Shown here: positions 44,644 through 52,796 of the stretch, in pieces
How the letters are laid out: each line of letters begins with the position of its first letter
Position numbering within the stretch: position 1 is the first letter of the stretch
DNA from: Flavobacteriales bacterium UBA852
GTDB lineage: Bacteria > Bacteroidota > Bacteroidia > Flavobacteriales_E > Vicingaceae
Reading direction: 5' to 3'
Assembly: GCA_002295925.1 (NCBI GenBank)
Contig: DBGO01000002.1
Coordinates: 1 to 64,000 of the forward strand
DNA: 64,000 nucleotides
Translations under genes and position numbers: made by a program
Notes under the pieces: generated by a model
What the model was told of the DNA's origin: nothing
The model's database searches: none
What the model saw: only the letters and a program-made list of their open reading frames with translations

Positions 44644-45804
44644 TTAGGGACGATAATCCGGATTATTTACAAACGAATCATCATTTAGTGTTAACAAAAA
44701 TGCTTTTAAATCGGCTTTTTGTTGGGCAGTTAAATTTACGCCGCCTTGTGCCACTTTTTTCATTAACGGGTCAATTGTTGGCGACCACTTCAAACCTGTA
44801 CTGTAATGTTCTATCACCTCATCAATGGTTTTAAATCGCCCATCATGCATATAAGGTGCCGTATAAGATAAATTTCTTAGCGAAGGGGTTCTAAATTTAG
44901 CATTATCGTTGCTGTTTCCGGTAACTGCTCCTAAACCTAAATCGGTAAAAACCGAATCCAAGCCATTATTATGAAACTGATTATCTGTCCAAAGCGGATT
45001 GCCCGGTGCACCGTGGCAATGAAAACAATCACCGGCATTTTCATCCATAAAAATATTAAACCCGTTCAATTCTTGTGGTGTTAATGCTTCAAGTCCCATT
45101 AAATAACGGTCAAATTTACTGTTTCCGGAAATGAGCGTTCGCTCAAATTGTGCTATTGCTTTTACCACCAACATTGAATCAATTTGGTCGGTTCCGAAAG
45201 CCGCATTAAACAAACCGGGATATTCGGGGTGATTTTGCAAAGCTGCAACTGCATCAGGCCAAGTATTATGCATTTCTATCGGATTCACAACCGGACCCAA
45301 CGCTTGTCCTTCTAAATCTTGCGCTCTTCCGTCCCAAAAGAATTTCCTGTCATAATTCCAAGCCAAATTAAAAATGGGCATTGCATTTCTTGTACCTTGC
45401 AAACCATCAATTCCTTTACTGAATTGTGCCGTATCGGTAAATGCAGCATCAGGCATATGACACGAAGCACAAGCTTGTGTTCCATCTCCTGAAAGAATAG
45501 GGTCATAAAACAATTTTTTTCCAAGCGCAACACCTTCTACGGTCAAAGGATTATCGTCAGGGATATAAGGTTCGGGTAAATATTGCGCAAACAATTGCGG
45601 AACCTCTAATGTATATGGTGTCGGTTCGGATGTATTATCCGAATTTCCGGTATTATCATTATCATAAACACATGTTCCGTCATCCACTTTAGCATCCGGA
45701 TTATAATTTTTCGCGTTTGGGTCTGTACAACCGGGCTCCCTTCTGCAAGCAACCAGAAGTGTAGCAAACACTAACCCAAAACTGAACATTTTAAATCCTT
45801 TCAT
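44644..45804 (-). CDS. MbnH/MauG-type di-heme lipoprotein (cytochrome-c peroxidase family)
   Basis: A 386-residue lipoprotein (lipobox LVAC, Cys20). After a GCTDPNAKNYNPDAK...DDGTCVY motif comes a di-heme peroxidase domain: first heme ACASCH (112-116), then LGKKLFYDPILSGDGTQ, RNAMPIFNLAWN and FFWDGRAQDLEGQA; second heme CFHCHG; TPSLRNLSYTAPYMHDGRF near the end. Family members include CcpA-type peroxidases and MbnH, which oxidises a Trp of its partner MbnP to create a copper site. The neighbouring MbnP gene favours MbnH. Confidence 0.85.
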   Translation of the reverse strand: MKGFKMFSFGLVFATLLVACRREPGCTDPNAKNYNPDAKVDDGTCVYDNDNTGNSDNTSEPTPYTLEVPQLFAQYLPEPYIPDDNPLTVEGVALGKKLFYDPILSGDGTQACASCHMPDAAFTDTAQFSKGIDGLQGTRNAMPIFNLAWNYDRKFFWDGRAQDLEGQALGPVVNPIEMHNTWPDAVAALQNHPEYPGLFNAAFGTDQIDSMLVVKAIAQFERTLISGNSKFDRYLMGLEALTPQELNGFNIFMDENAGDCFHCHGAPGNPLWTDNQFHNNGLDSVFTDLGLGAVTGNSNDNAKFRTPSLRNLSYTAPYMHDGRFKTIDEVIEHYSTGLKWSPTIDPLMKKVAQGGVNLTAQQKADLKAFLLTLNDDSFVNNPDYRP

Positions 45805-45819
45805 ATCTTAATTATTTAA

Positions 45820-45845
45820 AAAGGCAAACCGAAAGGTTTGCCTTT
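45820..45845 (-). terminator. Intra-operon hairpin between mbnP-like and mbnH-like genes
   Basis: AAAGGCAAACC and GGTTTGCCTTT form a perfect 11-bp stem with a 4-base loop; on the minus strand five T residues follow. It lies after the MbnP stop and before the MbnH start, so it may attenuate MbnH expression and protect the upstream mRNA end. Confidence 0.8.
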
Positions 45846-45854
45846 AAAATTTAT

Positions 45855-46724
45855 TTATTGAATACTTCCGAAAGTAAAGACGGTTCTACCATTATCATTC
45901 ATTAGTTTTTGAGCAGTATAGTTTGGCATCATCATATTGTTCAATGTATCTAAATCCCAAGTATGTGGATTTTCAAACCATTGTTCCAAATTCATATTAA
46001 TGTTGATAGTTGCATCACCGTTAATTGTAACAGTAGAATTTTGCAATTGTGCCAAGAACCAATTTTGCTCAAAAATAGTGTCGGTAGCTGTAATTTTACG
46101 TGCTGTTCCCATATGATAAGCAAAGCCTGTTGTTCCTCCTGTAGAATCTATAAAATTACCCTCAAATTGTAAAAAATGATATCCGCCACCTAACATTTCT
46201 GGCCAATTCCAGTTTACAGCATTTAAGTCAGGATAAGCATTGGAAATGTTTTTGGCACTGTCCAAACCAAAAATAAAAGCAATGGCGGTATATGTATCTT
46301 TTGGAATGGCTACCGAAGGTGAATAAGTATCGGTCGAGGGTGTGTTTTTGTAATCAACAAAATGATAACCGTCAATCATTACACTGTCACCATTTGATTT
46401 ATACAAACGGATATCAGAAATGATGTATCGCAAACGGGTAATGCTGTGGTTATTTCCGGCTAAGTTTGCATATAAAATAGTATCAAATTGGATGGCTTGT
46501 CCATTATATAAATGATTGATTTTAAAAGTTAAATTAGCCGTTGTTGATGTATTGGTTCCGTCATCGGTATTTGAATACTCACACGAACCGTCATCGTGTT
46601 TTGCCTTTGAGTCGTAATTAATGGCATTAGGGTCTGTACAACCTTCTCTTCTTTTACAAGATGAAGAAAAAACCGCTATACTTCCTATTAATGTAATTGA
46701 AATGATTGTTTTTAGTGTTTTCAT
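45855..46724 (-). CDS. MbnP-family copper-binding lipoprotein
   Basis: A 289-residue lipoprotein (Cys23 in SSSCKRREGC). After a CTDPNAINYDSKAK-HDDGSC motif comes the MbnP domain: LTFKINHLYNGQAIQFDT, RYIISDIRLYKSNGD, FIFGLDSAKN, then NWNWPEMLGGGYHFLQFEG, the family Trp/His motif, and NSTVTINGDATININMNLEQWF. In methanotrophs MbnP binds copper via a Trp-derived kynurenine formed by MbnH. Whether the same Trp is modified here cannot be told. Between the CDVC protein gene and the MbnH-like gene. Confidence 0.87.
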   Translation of the reverse strand: MKTLKTIISITLIGSIAVFSSSCKRREGCTDPNAINYDSKAKHDDGSCEYSNTDDGTNTSTTANLTFKINHLYNGQAIQFDTILYANLAGNNHSITRLRYIISDIRLYKSNGDSVMIDGYHFVDYKNTPSTDTYSPSVAIPKDTYTAIAFIFGLDSAKNISNAYPDLNAVNWNWPEMLGGGYHFLQFEGNFIDSTGGTTGFAYHMGTARKITATDTIFEQNWFLAQLQNSTVTINGDATININMNLEQWFENPHTWDLDTLNNMMMPNYTAQKLMNDNGRTVFTFGSIQ

Positions 46725-46763
46725 AATTTTTAAGTTTTAGAATTTAAATTTAATGATTTTAAT

Positions 46764-47801
46764 TTACTTATTAATAAAATATTTTACTGAAATTGTTGCA
46801 CGATATTGCATATTTGCCTGATTATCCCACAAGTTTTGATAAATTGGTGTTGAAAGTGTTGCCGATAAAGAAATGTTTTGCAAATAAAATTGCACGCCTT
46901 CATTGAGCAATACAGCTTCTCCACCCGTTCCCATTACAGGCACATTTTTTAACTTGTCTTTTCCGGCAGTTTCATATGTTATTCCTGCAAAAAGAATAAC
47001 ACGAAACTTTTTTGTGCCTGCAAAATACATAATATTAAACATTTGGCTAAAGCGGTTGGCAAAACGATAACCTAAACTACTTACCGTATTTGCCGCGAAA
47101 TTTGCCATATAATATGCGCCAACTTTTTTGTATTTTGCCAAATAGTTCAAACTTACCGGAAATGAAACAGCGCCTGCACCGGGTTGCAACTCGTAATCCA
47201 ACACTTGAACAGGAACAGTTAATATGCCTTGTGCAGTAAAACTGGTTTCGTACCCAACGGTAGAATATTTACGGTAATTACCTGTAGGTAAAATAATACC
47301 TCCGCCAACACGTAGTCGATGTTTAAACTGCGTATCAAGTGTATCATCAGACCTAACTTTGGTTGCAAACACCTGATAACGAGCCATCAGCAACAAATCA
47401 CCTATTCCGGCAATATTAACGGCAACACTGTCATCATAATAAATGGAATTATCACTCATTTTTAATTGAGAAAATAATTGCCATTTGGGCGACAAGTAAA
47501 TATTTCCCGCCATCTCGAAAGTGTTATACACTTCTTTGTACAAAAACGTGTGACTCACATCTGTGCTGGGTGTGGCTAAATAATGATTTAACCTTCCAAC
47601 CGTAAATTGATAAGGTGTAAACGTTGTACTCGAAGGGTTACCGAAAAGTGTTTGCGAAAACACCGATTGACGGTAACGTACCGTAAACCAACTTTTATAG
47701 TCATGCGGATTGATTCCGGCAAAAGCCGTACAAACATCACATGCTTGTATTTGCTCTGTTGCAAAAAACAGCCACAACAAAGCAATAAACATTTTTTTCA
47801 T
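46764..47801 (-). CDS. Exported CDVC outer-membrane protein of the MbnP locus
   Basis: A 345-residue predicted barrel with signal peptide ending IQA and a mature N-terminus Cys21-Asp-Val-Cys24 (CDVCTAFAGINPHDYKSWF). Alternating strands follow (FTVRYRQSVFSQTLFG, FKHRLRVGGGIILPTGNY), ending YRATISVKYFINK. A CxxC right after the cleavage site suggests metal or heme contact, or lipid attachment of Cys21 (the preceding QA is not a strong lipobox). Proteins of this kind occur next to MbnP/MbnH genes in Bacteroidota in my recollection; transport of copper across the outer membrane is a guess. Confidence 0.7.
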   Translation of the reverse strand: MKKMFIALLWLFFATEQIQACDVCTAFAGINPHDYKSWFTVRYRQSVFSQTLFGNPSSTTFTPYQFTVGRLNHYLATPSTDVSHTFLYKEVYNTFEMAGNIYLSPKWQLFSQLKMSDNSIYYDDSVAVNIAGIGDLLLMARYQVFATKVRSDDTLDTQFKHRLRVGGGIILPTGNYRKYSTVGYETSFTAQGILTVPVQVLDYELQPGAGAVSFPVSLNYLAKYKKVGAYYMANFAANTVSSLGYRFANRFSQMFNIMYFAGTKKFRVILFAGITYETAGKDKLKNVPVMGTGGEAVLLNEGVQFYLQNISLSATLSTPIYQNLWDNQANMQYRATISVKYFINK

Positions 47802-47851
47802 GTTTATGAATTTAGTATGCTTAATTAAAAAAGAATTTGCGGGTTAATCTT

Positions 47852-48241
47852 TTACAGCATACTTTGGGGAGGATGATAAACTTCCATACCGGTTAAAAAA
47901 GAATACAAATTATTGTATGGAATTTTAATTTGATGATCTTTAACATCATTATTTTCGGAAATTTCAATCTTTTCATCCGAAAGTATAGCCGTTACTTCAA
48001 AGTCTTCAATAATTTTTGGTGATTGTGCCTCTTTTTCTTTTGAGGTTTCTTCCAGCTTTTGATTCAAATAACAATGTCCTTCGCAATGTAATTCGGGGCG
48101 GGATTTATTGATACATTTTTCTTCAGCTATTTGTTTTTGATGCAAATGAAAGTTAAGCACAATAACCGATTGCACTGATAGCCCCACAACAAAAGCAAAG
48201 AGCAAAAAAAGGTTAATTATGTTCAATAATAATCCTTTCAT
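47852..48241 (-). CDS. Small membrane-anchored Cys-motif protein of the copper-type locus
   Basis: A 129-residue protein with one N-terminal membrane helix (INLFLLFAFVVGLSVQSVIV) and the motif EKCINKSRPELHCEGHCYLN (Cys43, Cys53, Cys57, His52, His56), followed by an acidic/Lys linker and a C-terminal YHPPQSML. The Cx9CxxxC/His cluster looks metal-binding. I know similar small Bacteroidota proteins with C-N-K-x-x-P-x-x-x-C-x-G-x-C-x-L near copper-uptake genes, but no characterised function. First gene of the operon; a -7 element sits only 8 bp before its ATG. Confidence 0.65.
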   Translation of the reverse strand: MKGLLLNIINLFLLFAFVVGLSVQSVIVLNFHLHQKQIAEEKCINKSRPELHCEGHCYLNQKLEETSKEKEAQSPKIIEDFEVTAILSDEKIEISENNDVKDHQIKIPYNNLYSFLTGMEVYHPPQSML

Positions 48242-48249
48242 TTCTTTTA

Positions 48250-48257
48250 CAAAGATA
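48250..48257 (-). promoter_or_regulatory. -7 promoter element of the copper-type operon
   Basis: TATCTTTG (minus strand), an exact TAnnTTTG match, 8 bp before the ATG at 48241. This would give an almost leaderless mRNA, or the real start is the TTG five codons in. Confidence 0.55.
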
Positions 48258-48301
48258 AGTATAATCCATTTTTATTTCCTGATAAAAATCATTTTTATAC
48301 A

Positions 48302-48912
48302 TTTGTTAGCAGCAATAATGAGAATAGCACTTAGAAATATAGTCATCACAATTTTTACATTAGTTGCTTCAAATACGTTTGGACAGAATGTTGACAGTGT
48401 TTACTCAAACATTCTCAATGACTTTTGTAACAATCAACTAAATGCTAATTTGTTTGAAAATGAATGTACAGGACTAAAATTCGATCAAAGATTTCAAGTC
48501 ATTGTAAATATTGATTCAACTCTATGGACAGTTGAACCGTTCATAATTCGAAATTACCTTGATAGTTCATTGACAAGGGGCATTACAAACAAAATGGACA
48601 GTAAAACTTGGAATTGGATTGTTGACCAGAAAAGAATTAAAAATCTTAAAATAAACTTGAGTAAATTTTCAAAACTTGAAAAGACACATCTTGTAAAAGC
48701 TCCAATAGAGACAGATTCAAAAAAATATTTACTCAGACTCTCATCTCCAAAAACTTGGGGTAACTATTCTTACATAGAATTGTGGGTGAAGTATAAATAT
48801 CACAACTCAGGAACCCGCTTGCTCTATAGAATTGATAATTCGGGAAAAATAGTTGAAGTTAAAAAATATAATTTGTGTGATGATAATGGATAAAATTAAA
48901 ACTGCTAACAAA
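48302..48912. mobile_element. Cassette-like unit bounded by 11-bp inverted repeats
   Basis: TTTGTTAGCAG (48302-48312) and CTGCTAACAAA (48902-48912) are perfect inverted repeats that closely flank one gene: six bases before its ATG and nine after its stop. Downstream a further imperfect palindrome begins: TTTGGCA (48924-48930) pairs with TGCCAAA (49005-49011), ending near a third GCTAAC (49027-49032). The layout of gene plus recombination-like palindrome resembles a gene cassette, but the sites do not meet the integron attC consensus and no integrase is present. Mobility is inference. Confidence 0.5.
48318..48893 (+). CDS. Exported protein of unknown function inside a cassette-like unit
   Basis: A 191-residue protein with a signal peptide (MRIALRNIVITIFTLVASNT ending FGQ). 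The mature part is polar with two Cys in NECTG and NLCDD and segments VNIDSTLWTVEPFII, LLRLSSPKTWGNYSYIELWV and a closing RLLYRIDNSGKIVEVKKYN typical of small secreted beta proteins. No family recognised. ATG at 48318 is chosen over 48219 because the longer frame reads back over the divergent operon. It lies between inverted repeats (48302-48912) and divergently to the copper-type operon. Confidence 0.7.
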   Translation: MRIALRNIVITIFTLVASNTFGQNVDSVYSNILNDFCNNQLNANLFENECTGLKFDQRFQVIVNIDSTLWTVEPFIIRNYLDSSLTRGITNKMDSKTWNWIVDQKRIKNLKINLSKFSKLEKTHLVKAPIETDSKKYLLRLSSPKTWGNYSYIELWVKYKYHNSGTRLLYRIDNSGKIVEVKKYNLCDDNG

Positions 48913-49046
48913 AATATAGTGCATTTGGCAGATTGTGCTAAATATGAAGATGATAGCAATTAAGAAATAATATAGTAGCAAATTAAAAATTTGGAACGTT
49001 GAAATGCCAAACTCATCATATTTAAAGCTAACTCATTTTCACTCAT

Positions 49047-49859
49047 ATGTCAAAACTTAAAAAATTAAGCAATATTATCCGGTTGTTATTAAAGAAACCG
49101 TATTTACTTAATCTCATTTTGGAACAAAATGAAGCCTATGAGGGTATTCTTGAAAAACATAATTTCAGCAAAGGTTTACCGGTTACCTCGTTTCACGAAT
49201 TGATAAATGACAGTAAAATACAAATATCGCCTTATGCTATGGCTGAAGGCGGCTCAATGGTAACAGACATTTCACTGTTAAAAATATTGGCAGGGCAATA
49301 TAAAGGCAACGCAGTATTTTTTGAAATTGGCACATGGCGTGGTGAAACTACGGCAAACATTGCATCTTTAGTAAAGGAATGTTTTACACTAAACCTTTCT
49401 ACAGAACAACTAAAAGCATATGGATTACCGGAAACTTACCTCAAACAGCAAGATTTATATTCAAAAAATATTTCCAACATCACTCACTTAAAAGGTGATT
49501 CCACTACATTTGATTTTAGTCCTTATTACGGTAAATGCGATTTGGTTTTTGTAGATGGAGACCATCATTTTGAAAGTGTAAAGAAAGACACGGAAACGGC
49601 GTTCAAGCTCTTAAAAAACGAAAATTCTCGCATTGTTTGGCATGACTATGCTTTTCATCCCGGTAAAATCAGAAACGAAGTTTTTGCCGGCATTTTGGAA
49701 GGTACACCTAAAGAATATCATCAAAACCTTTACCATGTATCTAATACGATGTCGGCAATATTTACCCGGCAACCATTGCCTACAACTACTATGCAACAAA
49801 TTATTGAAAATAAATTGTATTTTCACATCAACATTTCATCCAATATAAATCAACAGTAA
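49047..49859 (+). CDS. Class I SAM-dependent methyltransferase
   Basis: A 270-residue protein with a class I Rossmann methyltransferase core: FFEIGTWRGETTANIA is motif I (SAM binding), DLVFVDGDHHFESVKKD the motif around the catalytic-loop Asp/His, and RIVWHDYAFHPG a later strand. The DGDHxxxSVxxD pattern is that of Methyltransf_24 enzymes acting on sugars or small molecules. Substrate unknown. The symporter gene starts 3 bp after its stop, so both are co-transcribed. Confidence 0.85.
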   Translation: MSKLKKLSNIIRLLLKKPYLLNLILEQNEAYEGILEKHNFSKGLPVTSFHELINDSKIQISPYAMAEGGSMVTDISLLKILAGQYKGNAVFFEIGTWRGETTANIASLVKECFTLNLSTEQLKAYGLPETYLKQQDLYSKNISNITHLKGDSTTFDFSPYYGKCDLVFVDGDHHFESVKKDTETAFKLLKNENSRIVWHDYAFHPGKIRNEVFAGILEGTPKEYHQNLYHVSNTMSAIFTRQPLPTTTMQQIIENKLYFHINISSNINQQ

Positions 49860-49862
49860 ATT

Positions 49863-51758
49863 ATGACACTGGCTGCAATTGATTACATTATCATTATATC
49901 CTTTTTATTACTTTCTTTATTTATAGGAATATATTTTAAAAACAAAGCCGAAGGTTCTTTGGTGAATTTTTTCCTGGGCGGAAGAAATTTACCTTGGTAT
50001 ATTGCCGGAATCTCAATGGTTGCCACCACTTTTGCTGCCGACACACCGTTGGCTGTTGTAGAGTTGGTTAGTGCCAACGGTATTAGTGGAAACTGGGTGT
50101 GGTGGAGCTTTTTAATTGGCGGAATGCTGACCACCTTCTTTTTTGCCAACTTATGGCGCAGAGCCAACATTTTAACCGAATTGGAATTTATCAATATCCG
50201 CTACAGCGGAAAAGAAGCTGTTTTTTTACGTGGATTCAAGTCGGTTTATTTGGGTTTATTTATGAATATGATGGTTATAGCTTGGGTAAATATTGCATTT
50301 AAAGCCATTTTGGAATATTTTTTCAATCTACCGCCCGAATACATTGATTATATTGTTTTTGCCACTATGTTAATTGCCGTAATTTACACCTCGCTATCCG
50401 GATTATTGGGTGTGGCAATCACCGATATGATACAATTTGTAATTGCCATGACAGGAACCGTTATTTTGGCTGTTATTGTACTTAACCAACCCGAAGTTGG
50501 CGGTTTGGAAGGTATAAAAGCGCAATTACCTGACGATTATTTATCTTTTTTCCCAAAATTGGAAGAAACCAATCCCGATAATAATTCCGGAATAACATTA
50601 GCATTAAGTATTGGTGCATTTTTGACATTTGTCGGTATCCAGTGGTGGGCAAGTTGGTATCCGGGTGCCGAGCCCGGTGGTGGCGGTTACATTGCCCAAA
50701 GAATGATGAGTGCAAAAAACGAAAAGCACTCGGTATTGGCAACCTTATTTTTTCAAACGGCACACTATTGTTTGCGTCCTTGGCCATGGATAATTGTCGG
50801 GTTGGCGGCTGTCATTTTATTTGGCAAACCTTACAAACAAATTCCGCAAGAAACCCGGCAAATTGTTTCGGAATGTAAAATGAAAAACATGGAATTAAAT
50901 GAAATTACACCGTTAATTCCTAATTATGAAAATTATACCCTTCAACAAAAGCAAGCAATTGCCTTTGAGGTTTCGCCAAAATTGGGTTATATATTTTGCA
51001 TGAAAAACTATTTACCCAAAGGCATTACCGGACTGTTATTGGTTGCATTTATTGCCGCATACCTCAGCACAATTTCAACACAATTGAATTGGGGCGCCAG
51101 CTTACTGGTAAATGATTTATTCCTGCTCATTCGGCCCAAAACAAAATCAATTGTCAGCATAAGCAGAATTTTTACTTTAATCATTATGATATTCGGAATT
51201 TTAGGCACCAAACTGTTTACGTCCATTTCCGAAGTTTGGGTATTTATATTGGAATGCGGTGCCGGGCTTGGACTTGTACTGATTTTACGTTGGTATTGGT
51301 GGCGTATCAACGCATGGAGCGAAATTTCCGCAACATTAGCACCTTTTATCGGCTATTCTATCGGTAAATGGATTCTTGAACCTAACATGAATATTTCTTT
51401 CATTGATAATAAAGGAACATACCTTTTTACCGTATTATTTACAACCGTAGCTTGGATAAGCGTTACATTTTTAACCCAACCAACCGATGAAAAAATTCTT
51501 TTATCTTTTTACAAAAAAGTAAAACCAAGTGGTGTTTGGAAAAAATTCACAAAAAAACATCAACTTAAGACTTATTCTCTAAACGGATGGTTAATCATTA
51601 CTTGGTTATCATCAACCCTAATGATTTATGGTATTTTATTCCTTATAGGGGCTATATTATTTAAAGGAAAACCCGAAATTTTATTGTACGGCATTTTATC
51701 GGCATCAATGGCGTTTTTGGCTTATTTTTCATTTAAAAGGAGTAATTTTACATGGTAA
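49863..51758 (+). CDS. Sodium:solute symporter family transporter
   Basis: A 631-residue inner-membrane transporter with about 14 helices, opening with YIIIISFLLLSLFIGIYFKN and the family motif FFLGGRNLPWYIAGISMVAT. A conserved GAFLTFVGIQWWASWYPGAE segment and TQLNWGASLLVNDLF (sodium-site helix 8 region, STxxxxGAS-like) follow. Larger bacterial SSS members take up sugars or organic acids; substrate unknown. Operon partner of the methyltransferase. Confidence 0.9.
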   Translation: MTLAAIDYIIIISFLLLSLFIGIYFKNKAEGSLVNFFLGGRNLPWYIAGISMVATTFAADTPLAVVELVSANGISGNWVWWSFLIGGMLTTFFFANLWRRANILTELEFINIRYSGKEAVFLRGFKSVYLGLFMNMMVIAWVNIAFKAILEYFFNLPPEYIDYIVFATMLIAVIYTSLSGLLGVAITDMIQFVIAMTGTVILAVIVLNQPEVGGLEGIKAQLPDDYLSFFPKLEETNPDNNSGITLALSIGAFLTFVGIQWWASWYPGAEPGGGGYIAQRMMSAKNEKHSVLATLFFQTAHYCLRPWPWIIVGLAAVILFGKPYKQIPQETRQIVSECKMKNMELNEITPLIPNYENYTLQQKQAIAFEVSPKLGYIFCMKNYLPKGITGLLLVAFIAAYLSTISTQLNWGASLLVNDLFLLIRPKTKSIVSISRIFTLIIMIFGILGTKLFTSISEVWVFILECGAGLGLVLILRWYWWRINAWSEISATLAPFIGYSIGKWILEPNMNISFIDNKGTYLFTVLFTTVAWISVTFLTQPTDEKILLSFYKKVKPSGVWKKFTKKHQLKTYSLNGWLIITWLSSTLMIYGILFLIGAILFKGKPEILLYGILSASMAFLAYFSFKRSNFTW

Positions 51759-51778
51759 AAATAAAAGGAATAAAAATA

Positions 51779-51809
51779 TTTGTTGAATAAAGTTATTATT
51801 TTATCTTTG
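51779..51809 (+). promoter_or_regulatory. Promoter of the 51.9-kb lipoprotein gene
   Basis: TTTG at 51779-51782 and TATCTTTG at 51802-51809, 19 bp apart: a well-formed Bacteroidota -33/-7 pair 54 bp upstream of the ATG. Confidence 0.7.
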
Positions 51810-51862
51810 ACAATTAAGAAATTTTTCATTAATTGCATTTTAAAATTTAAAACATCAAAAAC

Positions 51863-52768
51863 ATGATGAAAGTTTTTAACCCAAAAAATTTATTCGCCGC
51901 CTCGGCAATCTTACTGTTAGCCGCTTGTGGTGGCGACAACGATTCTCACGACAATGATACGGGTGACAGCACAGCTGTTGAAAATGTTGACCCCAATAAA
52001 AGTAACTTAATAGAAGTTGATGGTCAAGTTTTCAGTATCCCCTCTCCTGTTCAAACGGCATTGTTAATTAAAGAGGTTGGTACAACGTATAACAAAGAAA
52101 TATTAAACGATCCTAAAAAAGCAACAAACTATACCACATCGGCAAAAAAAGCGCTTAACTTAGGTGTTTACGGCGCCGATTTGGGTTATGTAACTATTTA
52201 CGATCAAACACAAGATGCTATTTCATACCTTACTTCCATTAAATCAATGGCTGATGAATTGGGTGTAACAAGTGCTTTTGATTTAACCCTGATGGAACGT
52301 TTTGAAAAAAACATGGGTAATCAAGACACCTTATTGGCTTTAGTATCTGACGCTTATCGTGCAGCAGATGATTTCTTAAAAAACAACGAAAGAAATGACG
52401 TAGCCGCTTTAATTCTTGCCGGCGGTTGGGTGGAAAGTTTATATTTTGCATTGGATGCAGCCAATCAAACAAAAGACAAAGAAATAATTCGAAGAGTGGG
52501 TGAACAAAAAAACACTCTTTCCAACTTGATAAAAATTTTACAACCTTATTACAGCAAACCCGAAGTTACCGAGCTGGTTGATCAATTAAATGATTTAAAA
52601 ACCATTTACGACCAAGTAGAAATTACTTACGAATACCAAGAACCGGTAACTGACGCTGAAAATCACATTACAACAATAACCAGTAAGTCGGATGTAAAAA
52701 TTTCGGATGAGCAACTTCAAGCTATTACCGAAAAAATTAAAACTATCAGAGAAAATTTAATTAAATAA
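51863..52768 (+). CDS. Lipoprotein of unknown function
   Basis: A 301-residue lipoprotein with lipobox LLAAC and an Asp-rich linker (GGDNDSHDNDTGDS). The body is mainly helical (EVGTTYNKEILNDPKKAT, ALNLGVYGADLGYVTIYD, AILAGGWVESLYFALDAANQ) and ends in a charged helix after a DAENHITTITSKSD hairpin. No family recognised. Its own promoter is clear, and the small exported protein 28 bp downstream probably shares the transcript. Confidence 0.8.
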   Translation: MMKVFNPKNLFAASAILLLAACGGDNDSHDNDTGDSTAVENVDPNKSNLIEVDGQVFSIPSPVQTALLIKEVGTTYNKEILNDPKKATNYTTSAKKALNLGVYGADLGYVTIYDQTQDAISYLTSIKSMADELGVTSAFDLTLMERFEKNMGNQDTLLALVSDAYRAADDFLKNNERNDVAALILAGGWVESLYFALDAANQTKDKEIIRRVGEQKNTLSNLIKILQPYYSKPEVTELVDQLNDLKTIYDQVEITYEYQEPVTDAENHITTITSKSDVKISDEQLQAITEKIKTIRENLIK

Positions 52769-52796
52769 CATTTACGGATTAAAATTTTATTAACCG

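Noticed and set aside
48219..48317. Upstream extension of the cassette gene
   Set aside because: It overlaps the first gene and promoter of the divergent operon; the signal peptide begins at 48318.
48902..49032. Canonical integron attC site downstream of the cassette-like gene
   Set aside because: The ends do not fit RYYYAAC and GTTRRRY, the outer GCTAAC is in direct rather than inverted orientation, and there is no integron integrase in the window. Kept only as a cassette-like observation.
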